From: Ignavibacteria bacterium
Lineage (GTDB): Bacteria; Bacteroidota; Ignavibacteria; Kapaibacteriales; Kapaibacteriaceae
Length of the DNA: 64,000 nt
NCBI GenBank assembly: GCA_015709655.1
Contig: CP054181.1
Span: forward strand, 2,414,207 to 2,478,206
Direction of reading: 5' to 3'
Within the stretch, counting starts at the first letter, position 1. Each line of letters opens with the position of its first letter. The translations under genes and the position numbers were made by a program. Positions 1 through 9,383 of the stretch are shown piece by piece. The notes under the pieces are model-generated. The model was not told the DNA's origin, searched no databases, and saw only the letters and a list, made by a program, of their open reading frames with translations.

Positions 1-1
1 A

Positions 2-751
2 GACCTTGATTTGTCATACAGAGCTCAACTGCGCGGATGGCGATTTATCTTCCTGAACGACGTTACGTCACCGGCAGAGCTCCCGGCGGACATCAACTCC
101 TTGAAAACACAGCAGTTCAGGTGGACGAAGGGTGCTGTGGAAACGGCCAAGAAGCTGTTGCCGCAGGTTTGGCGCAGCAGCCTCCCATTGTCAACAAAAT
201 TAGAAAGCACGGTACACCTTACCAGCAACATTGTTTTTCCGTTTATCATCATTGTTGCATTCCTGAACGTTCCGCTGGTGATCATCAAGAACCAGACGCA
301 GGGTTTTGATGTGTACTTTAGTCTGATGAGCGTTTTTGTTTTGGCAAGTATCAGCACGTTCTTGTTCTACATGTACGCACAGCGCGGTATTCACGCTGAC
401 TGGCAGCGTAGGCTGCTGCTCTTCCCTGTATTTATGGCAGGTTCCATGGGGTTGGCTGTGAACAACACCAAGGCTGTTCTTGAGGCACTGGTTGGAAAGA
501 AATCCGAGTTTAAACGTACGCCAAAATATAAGATCGAAAAAGCCGGTGATGACTGGCGTAAAAAGCGCTATTCACAAAAACGGATTGGCTGGATGGTTCT
601 GGTTGAACTTGCCCTGGCCGCCTACTTTGTTTTTGGTATTGCAACATCGATATCGTATTCCGAAATTGCGGCTATACCGTTCCAGCTTATGTTTTTGGTC
701 GGCTTCGGAACGGTTGGAGCACTCTCACTTCATCACGCGATTACCAGATAG
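2..751 (+). CDS. Glycosyltransferase family 2 (cellulose/mannan synthase-like), C-terminal part
   Basis: This is the 3' part of a membrane glycosyltransferase; the reading frame is already open at the first complete codon, so the N-terminal catalytic part lies upstream. The visible protein begins DLDLSYRAQLRGW, which resembles the acidic acceptor-site motif of processive GT2 enzymes, followed about 30 residues later by QQFRWTKG, the Q-x-x-R-W motif typical of cellulose synthase-like transferases. Several hydrophobic segments follow (VFPFIIIVAFLNVPLVI, then VFVLASISTFLFYMY and two more), as expected for an enzyme that passes its product through the inner membrane. Family knowledge suggests use of a nucleotide sugar to build a polysaccharide or glycolipid; the substrate cannot be read from the sequence. 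The FAA hydrolase starts 3 bases downstream. Confidence 0.85.
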   Translation, partial: DLDLSYRAQLRGWRFIFLNDVTSPAELPADINSLKTQQFRWTKGAVETAKKLLPQVWRSSLPLSTKLESTVHLTSNIVFPFIIIVAFLNVPLVIIKNQTQGFDVYFSLMSVFVLASISTFLFYMYAQRGIHADWQRRLLLFPVFMAGSMGLAVNNTKAVLEALVGKKSEFKRTPKYKIEKAGDDWRKKRYSQKRIGWMVLVELALAAYFVFGIATSISYSEIAAIPFQLMFLVGFGTVGALSLHHAITR

Positions 752-754
752 ATT

Positions 755-1744
755 ATGAAGTTTGTATCGTATAAAGAGGGCAAGGCAACCCGCCTTGCCT
801 TGTTAGTTCATGATATTGTGATAGACCTTGAGCATGCCTACCATGCAGCTAAAGATTCGGTCCGGTTCACGCTCAACAGTGCAGAGTCCGACATGGTTCG
901 GTTTCTGCGGATGGGCGAGGCTGCCATGGCGGATGCCCGGCTTATTGAACAGTGGTTTACCAGTAACCGAGATACGGTTCAGATAGGCAAGAAACTTTCC
1001 GAGGTGACCCTGGTTTCGCCGATACCCCGGCCGTCGTCAATGCGCGATGGCTACGCATTTAAGCAGCACGTAGAGGCAGCACGCCGGAACCGCGGTGTAG
1101 AGATGATACCCGAATTCTACGAGATCCCGATTTTTTACTTTACCAACCATCAGGCTGTATTTGGTCCGGGAGCAATACCGGTACGTGAACTCCACCTGGG
1201 GAAGCTTGACTTTGAGCTGGAGTGCGCCATTGTCATTGGTAAGGAGGGCAGGGATATTTCGGCACAAGATGCTGATGACTACGTTGCCGGCTACATGGTG
1301 ATGAATGACTGGAGCGCGCGTGAACTGCAGATGCAGGAAATGAAACTGAATCTGGGTCCGGCAAAGGGGAAAGACTTTGCAACCTCACTTGGACCGTGGA
1401 TGGTTACTCGTGATGAGCTTGCTTCAAGGCGAATTGAGACGCCAAACGGCGAAACGTACGACCTGGAAATGACGGCCTTTGTAAACGGGACCAAGGTTTC
1501 TGAAGGAAACGTAAAGGATATGACGTGGACGTTTGCTCAGATTATCGAGCGTGCCAGCTACGGTGTAACGCTATATCCGGGTGACGTTATTGGTAGCGGC
1601 ACATGCGGGACAGGGTGCTTTCTTGAGCTTAATGGTAGCAAGGTGTACGACCCTGCATGGTGGCTTGCAAACGGTGATGTTGTGGAATGTTCAATCAGCA
1701 TGCTGGGCACGCTTACCAACACTGTTGAGCTAACCCGTCCCTGA
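755..1744 (+). CDS. Fumarylacetoacetate hydrolase (FAH) family protein
   Basis: A 329-residue protein of the FAH superfamily, soluble enzymes that cleave or decarboxylate C-C bonds in 2-oxo acids with a bound divalent metal. The metal ligand pattern is visible: DFELE near residue 154 supplies two Glu and MNDWSARE near 185 supplies the Asp; the GKDFATSLGPW block around 205-215 is the conserved active-site Lys/Gly stretch. The family core is C-terminal, with a roughly 90-residue N-terminal domain as in fumarylacetoacetases. The true substrate is uncertain: members include fumarylacetoacetase, acylpyruvase and 2-hydroxyhepta-2,4-diene-1,7-dioate isomerase. It starts 3 bases after the GT2 gene, so the two may be cotranscribed, though no functional link is obvious. 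Confidence 0.88.
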   Translation: MKFVSYKEGKATRLALLVHDIVIDLEHAYHAAKDSVRFTLNSAESDMVRFLRMGEAAMADARLIEQWFTSNRDTVQIGKKLSEVTLVSPIPRPSSMRDGYAFKQHVEAARRNRGVEMIPEFYEIPIFYFTNHQAVFGPGAIPVRELHLGKLDFELECAIVIGKEGRDISAQDADDYVAGYMVMNDWSARELQMQEMKLNLGPAKGKDFATSLGPWMVTRDELASRRIETPNGETYDLEMTAFVNGTKVSEGNVKDMTWTFAQIIERASYGVTLYPGDVIGSGTCGTGCFLELNGSKVYDPAWWLANGDVVECSISMLGTLTNTVELTRP

Positions 1745-1745
1745 C

Positions 1746-3134
1746 TTATTGCTCCAGCATGAACGGTACCGTTCGGTATGAACGGTCGGAACCCCAAACA
1801 AGCATGTACATGCCGGCTGCACAGTTGGGCAGTGATAGCGTTTGAGCCTGGCCAACATCGATTGTGCCTGCCGCAACCTTGGTGCCCGACATTGAATATA
1901 CAGACCACGTTGCATCGGAAGCCTGAGGGTACAAATCAGAAATCCGAATGCGTTTGCCTGGAAGTGAAGAAAGAGATAATCCTGCCTTAGCAGAGCGATG
2001 TTCCTGGGCGATACCAGAAACGTCATCCATAACGTAGATACCTTGCTCCGTCCCCATGTACAGCTTGTTATCGGCAGGTGCAACATGCAGCGTCCACACA
2101 TTACATATCGGACTTGAAGGGTCAGAAATCACCCATTCAATATTTTTATATTGTTCCCAGGTTGCACCACCGTCAAGTGACCTGTATACCAGGCTGTCAC
2201 CGATCACTTCACCGGGTTGCGAGGTGCGTTGTCTAAAGCCCCCTGCCACGACCTCTTCCTTCCCATTCGGCAGAGTCCGAACGCTTACAGCCCAGAAACT
2301 GGTGTCGGGGAATGCTACTCTGTCCCAGTTTAATCCACCGTCGGTGGTTTTCAAGATTCCGCCATCATTCTTGGTACCGTGGTCAATGATGGTAATTGCT
2401 GCATACCCAACCATCGGGTTGGTGGGTGAAAACCGGATCATCGAGACTTCTGTCCCGTCATACATCGTTTTTTCACCGTTTAAAACGGGAACAGATTCCC
2501 AGGTGATGCCGGCATCGGACGAGCGGTAGATTCTGCACTTGGTTCCGCCGATGAACAGCAGGTCTGGAATTGTTGGGTGTGCAGCCATGCACAGCAGTCT
2601 GGTTGTTTCGTCCTTTGGAATGACAGCTATTGAGTCCCATGTGTTTCCTATATCTGTAGAGCGCCACACGGAGTGGTACGTAGCACCGCGTGCCGCATAG
2701 AATGTTCCATTTAAACCTTCAACAATGGCTTCGGCAATAAACATCATTGGCCGGAAATTGGAGTCGATAAGCACGACTTCGAACTTCCCGTTACTCACAC
2801 CGCGCTTAAGGCCTGTGAATTGGAAGCCGCCGACGATAACAACGCTGGTGTCCTGACGAGTAACACAAACACTCGACAACCAGTTCGTTGCCGATGTTTC
2901 ACCGGTTTCAACAATGTACCAGGTGGTTCCGCCATCGTCCGATCGGTACAGCTGGTTTGCCCAGTTGCCAACCAAAATCTTATTGCCATCCAACGGGTTT
3001 GTGCGCACTGTGTACGCAGCAGCCGGATTCAGCAAACGCCATTGTCCAAGAGGCTGCGCAATCCCACTGTTTGTTCCAATGGCAGTCAGCACGATAGCAC
3101 AATAGATTACAATAAGCTTGTTTGTAGTATTCAT
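1746..3134 (-). CDS. Secreted Asp-box beta-propeller protein with T9SS-type sorting domain (paralogue 1)
   Basis: A predicted secreted protein of 462 residues. The ATG at 3134 is preferred over more upstream in-frame starts because AGGAG sits 6 bases ahead of it and a signal peptide (MNTTNKLIVIYCAIVLTAIG, then a cut near IAQ) follows directly. The mature part carries repeated S/T-x-D-x-G-x-T-W boxes (SDDGGTTWY, STDIGNTWD, SSDAGITWE, TTDGGLNWD, SLDGGATWE), the hallmark of BNR/sortilin-like propellers. The last 80 residues (ISDLYPQASDATWSVYSMSG, ending YRTVPFMLEQ) look like a T9SS type A sorting domain, so the product is probably exported and anchored at the cell surface. It is closely related to the gene just upstream (3221-4603), sharing long identical stretches: a tandem duplication. 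Ligand unknown. Confidence 0.85.
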   Translation of the reverse strand: MNTTNKLIVIYCAIVLTAIGTNSGIAQPLGQWRLLNPAAAYTVRTNPLDGNKILVGNWANQLYRSDDGGTTWYIVETGETSATNWLSSVCVTRQDTSVVIVGGFQFTGLKRGVSNGKFEVVLIDSNFRPMMFIAEAIVEGLNGTFYAARGATYHSVWRSTDIGNTWDSIAVIPKDETTRLLCMAAHPTIPDLLFIGGTKCRIYRSSDAGITWESVPVLNGEKTMYDGTEVSMIRFSPTNPMVGYAAITIIDHGTKNDGGILKTTDGGLNWDRVAFPDTSFWAVSVRTLPNGKEEVVAGGFRQRTSQPGEVIGDSLVYRSLDGGATWEQYKNIEWVISDPSSPICNVWTLHVAPADNKLYMGTEQGIYVMDDVSGIAQEHRSAKAGLSLSSLPGKRIRISDLYPQASDATWSVYSMSGTKVAAGTIDVGQAQTLSLPNCAAGMYMLVWGSDRSYRTVPFMLEQ

Positions 3135-3220
3135 GGTAGCTCCTGACGACTTGTTGGATGTTATACAGCACAAAGCTACGGAGTGTAAGGGGCTAACACA
3201 ACATGATGCTCTGAGGGTGC

Positions 3221-4603
3221 TTAGCGGGTAAACATGAACGGAACTGTTCTGTATGATCGCCCAGAGCCCCAGACCAGGATATAGGTGCCGGTAGCACAAT
3301 GACCAAGGCTGATTTGTTGGTGCTGTGAACAATGCACTTTGCCACCTGCAATACGTGTACCATCGGTGGTGTATATTGACCAGGCTTGTGGTTCCTGTGA
3401 TGGGAACATATCCGATACAAACAGTGCACCTGAATGCTGAGATATTGATAAGCCGCCTTTCGCGGTGGCTGAACAAGAAACCGAGAGGGGAACATCATCC
3501 ATTACATACACACCCTGCTCGGTTGCCATGTAAAGCTTGTTGTCTGCAGGTGCTACGTGGAGCGACCAAACGTTTTTAATCGGGCTGTCAGGATCGGAGA
3601 TAACCCAATGTATATTTTGATATCGTTCCCAGGTCTGACCACCGTCAACCGACCTGAACACCAGGCTGTCACCAACACATTCTTTTGACGGGATGGTACG
3701 TTGCCTGAAGCCCCCTGCAACCACTTCTTCCTTGCCACCCGGCAGCGTGCGAACGCTTACGGCCCAGAAGCTGGTATCTGGAAAAGCCACTCTGTCCCAG
3801 TTTAATCCGGCGTTCGATGTTTTTAGTATGCCGGCATCGTTTGTGGTACCGCGGTCAATGATAGTTACAGCTGCGTATCCAACCTCAGGATTTATAGTTG
3901 AAAATGCAATTTGAGAAACCTCGGTACCCGGGAACATGGTGTGTTTGCCATTCAGTACCGGAACAGAAGCCCACGTAAGGCCGCCATCGGATGACCGGTA
4001 AATGCGGGCATTGGCGGCACCAACGAACAGTAAGCCGGGGATAGTGGGATGAGCTCTGATCGTTAAGAGTTTCGAGGTTTCGTTGGTTGGAATGACGGCA
4101 ATTGAGTCCCAGGTTGCACCGTTATCGGTTGACTTCCAGATGGAGTTGTAGGTAGAACCACGAGCAGCAAACAGATTGCCATCTGCATCTTCGGTGATGG
4201 CTTCAGAAACAAAAATCATTCGGCGGAATGATGGATCGGAGAGGACGGTTGCGAATTCGCCGTTACTTATCCCGCGTTTTATGCCGGTAAACGCAAAGCC
4301 ACCAACCAGGGCAATGCTGGTATCACGTGATGGGATGTGTACGCTGGTTAAAAAGTTGGTAGCCGAAGTTGAGCCGGTTTCAACTACGTACCAGGTTGTT
4401 CCACCATCGTCCGACCGATATAACCTGTTTGCCGAGTTACCAACAAGAATCTTCTTGCCGTCGAGCGGATTGGTACGCACCGTAAAAGACTGAATCGGAT
4501 TAAGCAGTTTCCATGTACCAAGTGGCTGAGCAACAATGCCCGAAGCAGATGGTACCATACTGAAAGCGGTCAGCAGGAATAGTAAACGGGTTGACGAATT
4601 CAT
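3221..4603 (-). CDS. Secreted Asp-box beta-propeller protein with T9SS-type sorting domain (paralogue 2)
   Basis: A 460-residue close paralogue of the protein at 1746-3134, with the same order: signal peptide (RLLFLLTAFSMVPSASGIVA), a run of Asp-box repeats (SDDGGTTWY, STDNGATWD, SSDGGLTWA, SVDGGQTWE) and a C-terminal beta-sandwich-like sorting domain ending YRTVPFMFTR. Shared blocks such as VRTNPLDG and FPDTSFWAVSVRTLP make common descent certain. It begins 8 bases after the stop of the third family member (4612-5961), so the two are very likely on one transcript. Asp-box propellers form scaffolds or glycosidases; no sialidase catalytic set is seen here, so a structural or binding role is more likely. 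Confidence 0.85.
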   Translation of the reverse strand: MNSSTRLLFLLTAFSMVPSASGIVAQPLGTWKLLNPIQSFTVRTNPLDGKKILVGNSANRLYRSDDGGTTWYVVETGSTSATNFLTSVHIPSRDTSIALVGGFAFTGIKRGISNGEFATVLSDPSFRRMIFVSEAITEDADGNLFAARGSTYNSIWKSTDNGATWDSIAVIPTNETSKLLTIRAHPTIPGLLFVGAANARIYRSSDGGLTWASVPVLNGKHTMFPGTEVSQIAFSTINPEVGYAAVTIIDRGTTNDAGILKTSNAGLNWDRVAFPDTSFWAVSVRTLPGGKEEVVAGGFRQRTIPSKECVGDSLVFRSVDGGQTWERYQNIHWVISDPDSPIKNVWSLHVAPADNKLYMATEQGVYVMDDVPLSVSCSATAKGGLSISQHSGALFVSDMFPSQEPQAWSIYTTDGTRIAGGKVHCSQHQQISLGHCATGTYILVWGSGRSYRTVPFMFTR

Positions 4604-4611
4604 AGAACGTA

Positions 4612-5961
4612 CTAACGGAGGACAGCATTAAAATTGATGCCGGAGCATTCCAGAGTAATGAAGAGGGGGCGTCCGACAGTTCGCGGAACTTCGGTGTATT
4701 GTCCGCCGGCAACTGTACCGGCAGCAACCGTACATCCCAGAAGGTCGGTTACTCTGTACGTCATGGCATTACCCGTGCAGTCAGGTGCATAAAAGCCATC
4801 AACACCGGTACGCAGTATTTGCGGCCCCGGGAAAATTCTCGTGTCGGCAACATCCGTGATGTGGGTGGACTCCATAAGGCCACCCTGGGTAGCCATGATA
4901 AGGACCGGGAACCCATTGCGATGTGTTACGGCAAAGCCCCAAACGTTGTACACAGTATCGCCAATTTCGCTTTCCATCCAGGGAATTTCACTGAGATCCG
5001 TATAGACAGTGTCCAGACCAGCTAATGATCGTACCACAATCGAGTCACCCTTGATTTTGCCTGCTGCATCGGCAGGATATTCAATTTGATTACCACCAAC
5101 GTAGAGCTCTTCGCCCTTCGGTGTTGAATGAATCAGTAGGGCATAGACCGACGTATCGGTGAGAGCATGGAGATTCCAGGAAATGCCGCGATCTGTGCTC
5201 TTATAGAGTCCGCAATTTTGTGCGTTATAGAACAGTGATTTCTGGGTCGTGGCGTAGAGAACTGCGGGATTGGAAGGACTCCACACAAAATTGCCCACAT
5301 CGGTATCACGGGTCTTATTTAACGAATCGTGTACCGTCCATGTTACACCAAAATCAGTAGAGCGATGGATTCTGCATCTTCTGCCGGAAACGATGACAAT
5401 GTTTGAGCTATCCGGACACACGGTAATCGCGCGAAGATTGTCGGATGACTCGATATCTGGAATTGTGCTACGTAACTCCCAGGTTGCGCCTGCGTTGGTT
5501 GACCAGTACACTTCACCCTGCTGGTACCGGATACAGTACGCAGTATCAGGGTGTTGCGGATCAAAAGCAAGTGCACTCGAACCGCCCAATTCAAACCGGT
5601 ATCCATCCGGTGTTGTTAACACCGGTTCCCAGGAGTAACCAGCGTCAGTGCTTCGTTGCAGACCGGCTAATCCAATTCCTCCGGCAAACACCACGGTTGT
5701 ATCCCTAGGATGAACTGCCAATAACACAATACGGGATTCGCCACCAACGGAACCAATAGTGAGCTCTTCCCAGGTGACACCCGCGTCAGTGCTTTTAAAA
5801 AACATTCTGGCCATGTTACCGGCATAGAGTGTTCCGGGGTTTAGAGGGTTGGTAACAACCGAGTAGATTGCTCGATTAGCAATTGACGGTGTCCATTGCT
5901 GAGCATGCAACGAACTGCACGCCAACATGACCATCGTGATGGGGATGAGAAAGCGTTTCAT
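4612..5961 (-). CDS. Secreted Asp-box beta-propeller protein (more distant paralogue 3)
   Basis: A 449-residue predicted secreted protein with signal peptide (LIPITMVMLACSSLHAQ) and the Asp-box repeats STDAGVTWE, STDAGYSWE, STNAGATWE, STDFGVTWT and STDRGISWN. The opening of the mature protein (VVTNPLNPGTLYAGNMARMFF) lines up with VRTNPLDGKKILVGNSANRL of its two downstream neighbours, so it is a third, more diverged member of the family. The C-terminal 70 residues (YRVTDLLGCTVAAGTVAGGQ) keep the pattern of a T9SS sorting domain but end in NAVLR. It is the first gene of a likely three-gene unit, starting just after a hairpin terminator that closes the preceding gene. Confidence 0.82.
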   Translation of the reverse strand: MKRFLIPITMVMLACSSLHAQQWTPSIANRAIYSVVTNPLNPGTLYAGNMARMFFKSTDAGVTWEELTIGSVGGESRIVLLAVHPRDTTVVFAGGIGLAGLQRSTDAGYSWEPVLTTPDGYRFELGGSSALAFDPQHPDTAYCIRYQQGEVYWSTNAGATWELRSTIPDIESSDNLRAITVCPDSSNIVIVSGRRCRIHRSTDFGVTWTVHDSLNKTRDTDVGNFVWSPSNPAVLYATTQKSLFYNAQNCGLYKSTDRGISWNLHALTDTSVYALLIHSTPKGEELYVGGNQIEYPADAAGKIKGDSIVVRSLAGLDTVYTDLSEIPWMESEIGDTVYNVWGFAVTHRNGFPVLIMATQGGLMESTHITDVADTRIFPGPQILRTGVDGFYAPDCTGNAMTYRVTDLLGCTVAAGTVAGGQYTEVPRTVGRPLFITLECSGINFNAVLR

Positions 5962-5970
5962 ACCCCGAAA

Positions 5971-6002
5971 ATAACAAAGGGAGCGCCTTAAGCGCTCCCC
6001 TT
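5971..6002 (-). terminator. Intrinsic terminator after the 6028-8085 gene
   Basis: A perfect 8-bp inverted repeat, GGGAGCGC at 5979-5986 and GCGCTCCC at 5992-5999, with a 5-base loop. Read on the minus strand it is followed by TTTGTTATTTT. It lies about 30 bases beyond the stop codon of the secreted protein at 6028-8085 and just before the next gene, so it probably separates two transcripts. Confidence 0.75.
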
Positions 6003-6027
6003 AGCTGAATTTCTATAAAAAGTAAAT

Positions 6028-8085
6028 TTAGCGGACAACTGAAAGCATTTGTGTGCTACGCTTGCTGCCAACGGTGATGGCAACGGCATACGCACCAGCC
6101 GGAAGCGAATCAGTTGACACTGATATACCGTGTATGCCTGCATCAAGTGATCCGGTATAAGCGGTGTGAACAAGTTCTCCATTCACATTGTAAACTTCAA
6201 CGCGGACCGGTGCAGGCTGATCCATCGTAAACGTAACCTCCGCGGCTGTTGTGGCCGGGTTTGGTGCGATGGTGTTTATATGGAATGCCGGGGCTGTCTG
6301 TTCGTTCACCGATGACGGGTTAAGAGCATTAAAGAAGGCTGTCTGAACCACGTTGGGTGTGCGATAGTCAACGGTGGCGTTCAGGATAACTTCCGGGAGA
6401 TTGCTCAATGGTGCACGCCATGTACTTTGTGCCGGAATCGTGTTTTTCTTGAAGCCAAGCAGGTTCACAATCGGGACAGACTCAAGGCTCTTGATAACCG
6501 GCGGAAGTAACGTACCGTGATCGTAAACGCGGTCATTTGTAATGTTCACCTTTGAGCTCCATGCCGATGAATTAACCGGACGATGACAGAAGTAAATATC
6601 GGTATAGAAGAGCCCGGTGATTTCATTTTCAGTAAACGTGCTACCGCCAGCGTTGAACAGTGCAATCTGTGAAAATCCATCTTCCAGAAGATCGGGGTTT
6701 TCGTCGATCCACTTAAGCAGAATATTTTGACCATCAGCAGTTAGAGCAGCCTGAATTTCATGTCCGCGAGGATTTACCTGATATGACGGTATCCAGTTAG
6801 GCGTTTGTGCTCCGCCCGAGGCCGAATCCTGGCGGAAGAATTCTAGCGGAATACCATTGAGGTCAGCGACCTTGGTTAAAGACCATGCACCGTTGTCATA
6901 TCCCACTTCAACAATGTGGAGATTGGTAAGACTGTCGCGATTGACGCCGTAATCAGCCAGGCGCAGGAAGTATGAAAAACGATTTCTTCCGGTGACGAGG
7001 AGTTCGTACGAATCGTATTGTCTGAAGATGACAACTGATCCCCATCCTTGCGTTTGCTGATAGTCACTAAACAGAGCCTCCGGCATAACCGTGAATTCAG
7101 TCCACGTTGAACCCTGATCTTCGGAGGTGCTTACCATTGGAACACGAACTTCCGGATTGCTTGTCAGGATGTTATTTACGACCATATACAACTTCCCATC
7201 GGCATCGGCATCCAGACTCGTTTCACTGTTCATGCGCGAGTTTAGGTTTGTTGGTGACGGTACACGGAATTGCGAAATTCTCCAGGCATCAGGCATGGTG
7301 CTGGCTGTAAAGTCATTAACCTCGAAATCGTAGCCCCATGTACCATAGGCACCCCATTGGCTGCTTCCGTTTTGGTCCTTCTTGTCCAAAAGATCCGCAT
7401 AGTACACGCCGGGATTAGGCGACGAAACACTGACAATTGACCCCGTAGTGGCCCAACCCAGGTCTGCCGGTGCATTTTCAGGCTGCACCATTTCGTAATC
7501 AAACGCGCCTGAAGCCGGGAAGAATAGCCCGAAGCCGCCGATAAGCGGCCATTCTGCACCGCGTTTTTCGAACGATGAGCAAAAAACAATGTACTCCAGC
7601 TTCGATGGGTCGGTTTGCGCATTGTTAGCGTTTACCAGGCCAACCCGTGGGAACGTTAGGAACCGGTCTGGTTTATTATACAACTCCATCGTTGCCCAGT
7701 TTGCACCATCGTCGGTTGTGATGTAGGCATCAATTCTACCGCCGGTGAGCTGGCCACTGGGATTAAAAACGCGACGGGGACGGAAGAGGAATGTAGCGTT
7801 GGTTGCATGATCATACAGGAAAACCGTATTGTCGCCAGCTTCCCAGGAAGGGTAAAAGTCAGTGCCATACATTGCGGTGTAGGTAAGAGCCTGTACTTCC
7901 GATCCAGACTTGGCTGAAATCACCGGAACCTCGGCAGGAGGGATGGTGATGTTGGTTTCCATGGTACGAAACAGGGGACGCTGATTGTCGGCCTCCGGAT
8001 TCGTAAATAACTTAAAGGTCTGCTGAGCCTGCAGTACTGTTGCTGCCAACAGAAGGCCACCCAGCACGTGTAGCGATAACTTCAT
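6028..8085 (-). CDS. Large secreted protein with T9SS type A sorting domain
   Basis: A 685-residue predicted secreted protein. The start has GGAG 7 bases upstream and is followed by a signal peptide (LSLHVLGGLLLAATVLQAQ). The C-terminal 80 residues are a textbook T9SS type A sorting domain: IAPNPATTAAEVTF, then VRVEVYNVNGELVHTAYTG, then LPAGAYAVAITVG and a basic end. The long middle region mentions no catalytic motif that I recognise; it has an exo-alpha-sialidase-like or propeller feel (TSEDQGSTWTEF, TTDDGANWATM resemble single Asp-boxes), so it is probably another surface beta-propeller protein. A terminator follows, so it is likely its own transcription unit. Confidence 0.8.
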   Translation of the reverse strand: MKLSLHVLGGLLLAATVLQAQQTFKLFTNPEADNQRPLFRTMETNITIPPAEVPVISAKSGSEVQALTYTAMYGTDFYPSWEAGDNTVFLYDHATNATFLFRPRRVFNPSGQLTGGRIDAYITTDDGANWATMELYNKPDRFLTFPRVGLVNANNAQTDPSKLEYIVFCSSFEKRGAEWPLIGGFGLFFPASGAFDYEMVQPENAPADLGWATTGSIVSVSSPNPGVYYADLLDKKDQNGSSQWGAYGTWGYDFEVNDFTASTMPDAWRISQFRVPSPTNLNSRMNSETSLDADADGKLYMVVNNILTSNPEVRVPMVSTSEDQGSTWTEFTVMPEALFSDYQQTQGWGSVVIFRQYDSYELLVTGRNRFSYFLRLADYGVNRDSLTNLHIVEVGYDNGAWSLTKVADLNGIPLEFFRQDSASGGAQTPNWIPSYQVNPRGHEIQAALTADGQNILLKWIDENPDLLEDGFSQIALFNAGGSTFTENEITGLFYTDIYFCHRPVNSSAWSSKVNITNDRVYDHGTLLPPVIKSLESVPIVNLLGFKKNTIPAQSTWRAPLSNLPEVILNATVDYRTPNVVQTAFFNALNPSSVNEQTAPAFHINTIAPNPATTAAEVTFTMDQPAPVRVEVYNVNGELVHTAYTGSLDAGIHGISVSTDSLPAGAYAVAITVGSKRSTQMLSVVR

Positions 8086-8278
8086 CGCGAACTCCGTTAG
8101 TTCAAAATGTGAATAAGTAATTGTGTCTAAGTCAAAAACAAGAGCGCAAATTTAAGCATGGAACCCCATGGGTACCGTCTGCTGTAATTTTGCACTCATA
8201 CAATATATCTGTTCAGCTCCGGATTCGTTCCGGGTGTACGACATTATAATCTTGTTACATGTTACAATTGCTGGTACT

Positions 8279-9364
8279 ATGACATCTACCGATATCCAAA
8301 ATTTGATTGGAGAAATCCAGGATCCCGATATTTTGCAATCACTTGATTCACTCAAGGCAATCCACTCCGTAGAGGTTGATGGTAATACCGTCAGGGTGTA
8401 CCTGCAGTTGGTACAGCCTATTCACGGAGTTGCACGGCGTGTTGATCATCACATTACAAACACTATTCACGCAAGCTACCCGGATGCCGAGGTTTCGGTC
8501 TTAGTTCGTGAAACCGGCATTCCGCAAACGCCACGCAGCGCTGCACTGGCCGGAGTTAAAAACCTTGTTGCAATAGCATCAGGCAAGGGTGGGGTAGGTA
8601 AAAGCACGACCGCTGCAAACCTTGCAGTAGCACTGGCACAAAAGGGTCTGAACGTTGGTTTGCTGGATGCAGACGTGTATGGTCCGTCGCAGCCCACGAT
8701 GTTTGGGTTAACAACTGCCGGCATGCGTGCCGAGAAGACGGAGGACGGGAAGATTCTGGGCTATCCAAACGAGCAGTATGCTGTGAAAATTGCATCAATC
8801 GGGTTTGTAATGGAACGCGACCAGGCTGCTATTCTCAGGGGGCCTATGCTCGCCGGGTATTTTACAACGCTGGTTGACCAGATCCAGTGGGGCGAGCTTG
8901 ATGTGCTGTTGTTTGATTTGCCACCTGGTACGGGTGACATCCAGCTTACCCTTACTCAACGCATACCGTTAACGGGGGCCCTAATTGTTACAACGCCACA
9001 GGAGATTTCGCTCGCCGATGTCCGCAGGTCAATCCAGATGTTCCGCAAGGTAAAGGTGGACGTGTTGGGCGTGATCGAAAACATGAGTTATTTTGTTCCT
9101 GATGATGCACCAGACAAGAAATACTACATTTTCGGGCAAGGCGGCGGAGCTAGTGTCTCTGATGAGTTTGGAGTGCAGCTGATTGGAGAAATTCCACTCA
9201 CGATCAGAATCCGCGAGGGTAGCGATGCTGGCATTCCGTCGGTGCTCGAACCACTTAACGATGCAGCGGCAAAAGCGTATCAAGTGCTGGCCGACCGCGT
9301 GCTGAGTGCCATCAGGGTGCAGAACCATGAGAAGCTGCAACCAACGGTTAATATTCAGATTTAA
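8279..9364 (+). CDS. apbC: Mrp/NBP35-family Fe-S cluster carrier ATPase
   Basis: A cytoplasmic P-loop ATPase of 361 residues that carries and hands over Fe-S clusters in family members. It has an N-terminal MIP18-like (DUF59) domain (residues 1-80) and the deviant Walker A motif SGKGGVGKST at 101-110, followed by DADVYGPSQPT and DLPPGTGDIQL, all typical of Mrp. The frame is open further upstream, but ATG at 8279 gives the standard N-terminus. Oddity: the C-x-x-C that bridges the Fe-S cluster in many members is replaced by VPDDAP after ENMSYF, so cluster binding must differ or rely on the partner. The NifU-like gene starts 20 bases downstream and is probably cotranslated. Confidence 0.92.
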   Translation: MTSTDIQNLIGEIQDPDILQSLDSLKAIHSVEVDGNTVRVYLQLVQPIHGVARRVDHHITNTIHASYPDAEVSVLVRETGIPQTPRSAALAGVKNLVAIASGKGGVGKSTTAANLAVALAQKGLNVGLLDADVYGPSQPTMFGLTTAGMRAEKTEDGKILGYPNEQYAVKIASIGFVMERDQAAILRGPMLAGYFTTLVDQIQWGELDVLLFDLPPGTGDIQLTLTQRIPLTGALIVTTPQEISLADVRRSIQMFRKVKVDVLGVIENMSYFVPDDAPDKKYYIFGQGGGASVSDEFGVQLIGEIPLTIRIREGSDAGIPSVLEPLNDAAAKAYQVLADRVLSAIRVQNHEKLQPTVNIQI

Positions 9365-9383
9365 TGCTGACCAAGAGTATCCG

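Noticed and set aside
3135..3476. N-terminal extension of the secreted protein at 1746-3134
   Set aside because: The frame is open up to 3476 but overlaps the end of the upstream paralogue; ATG 3134 has a good ribosome site and signal peptide.
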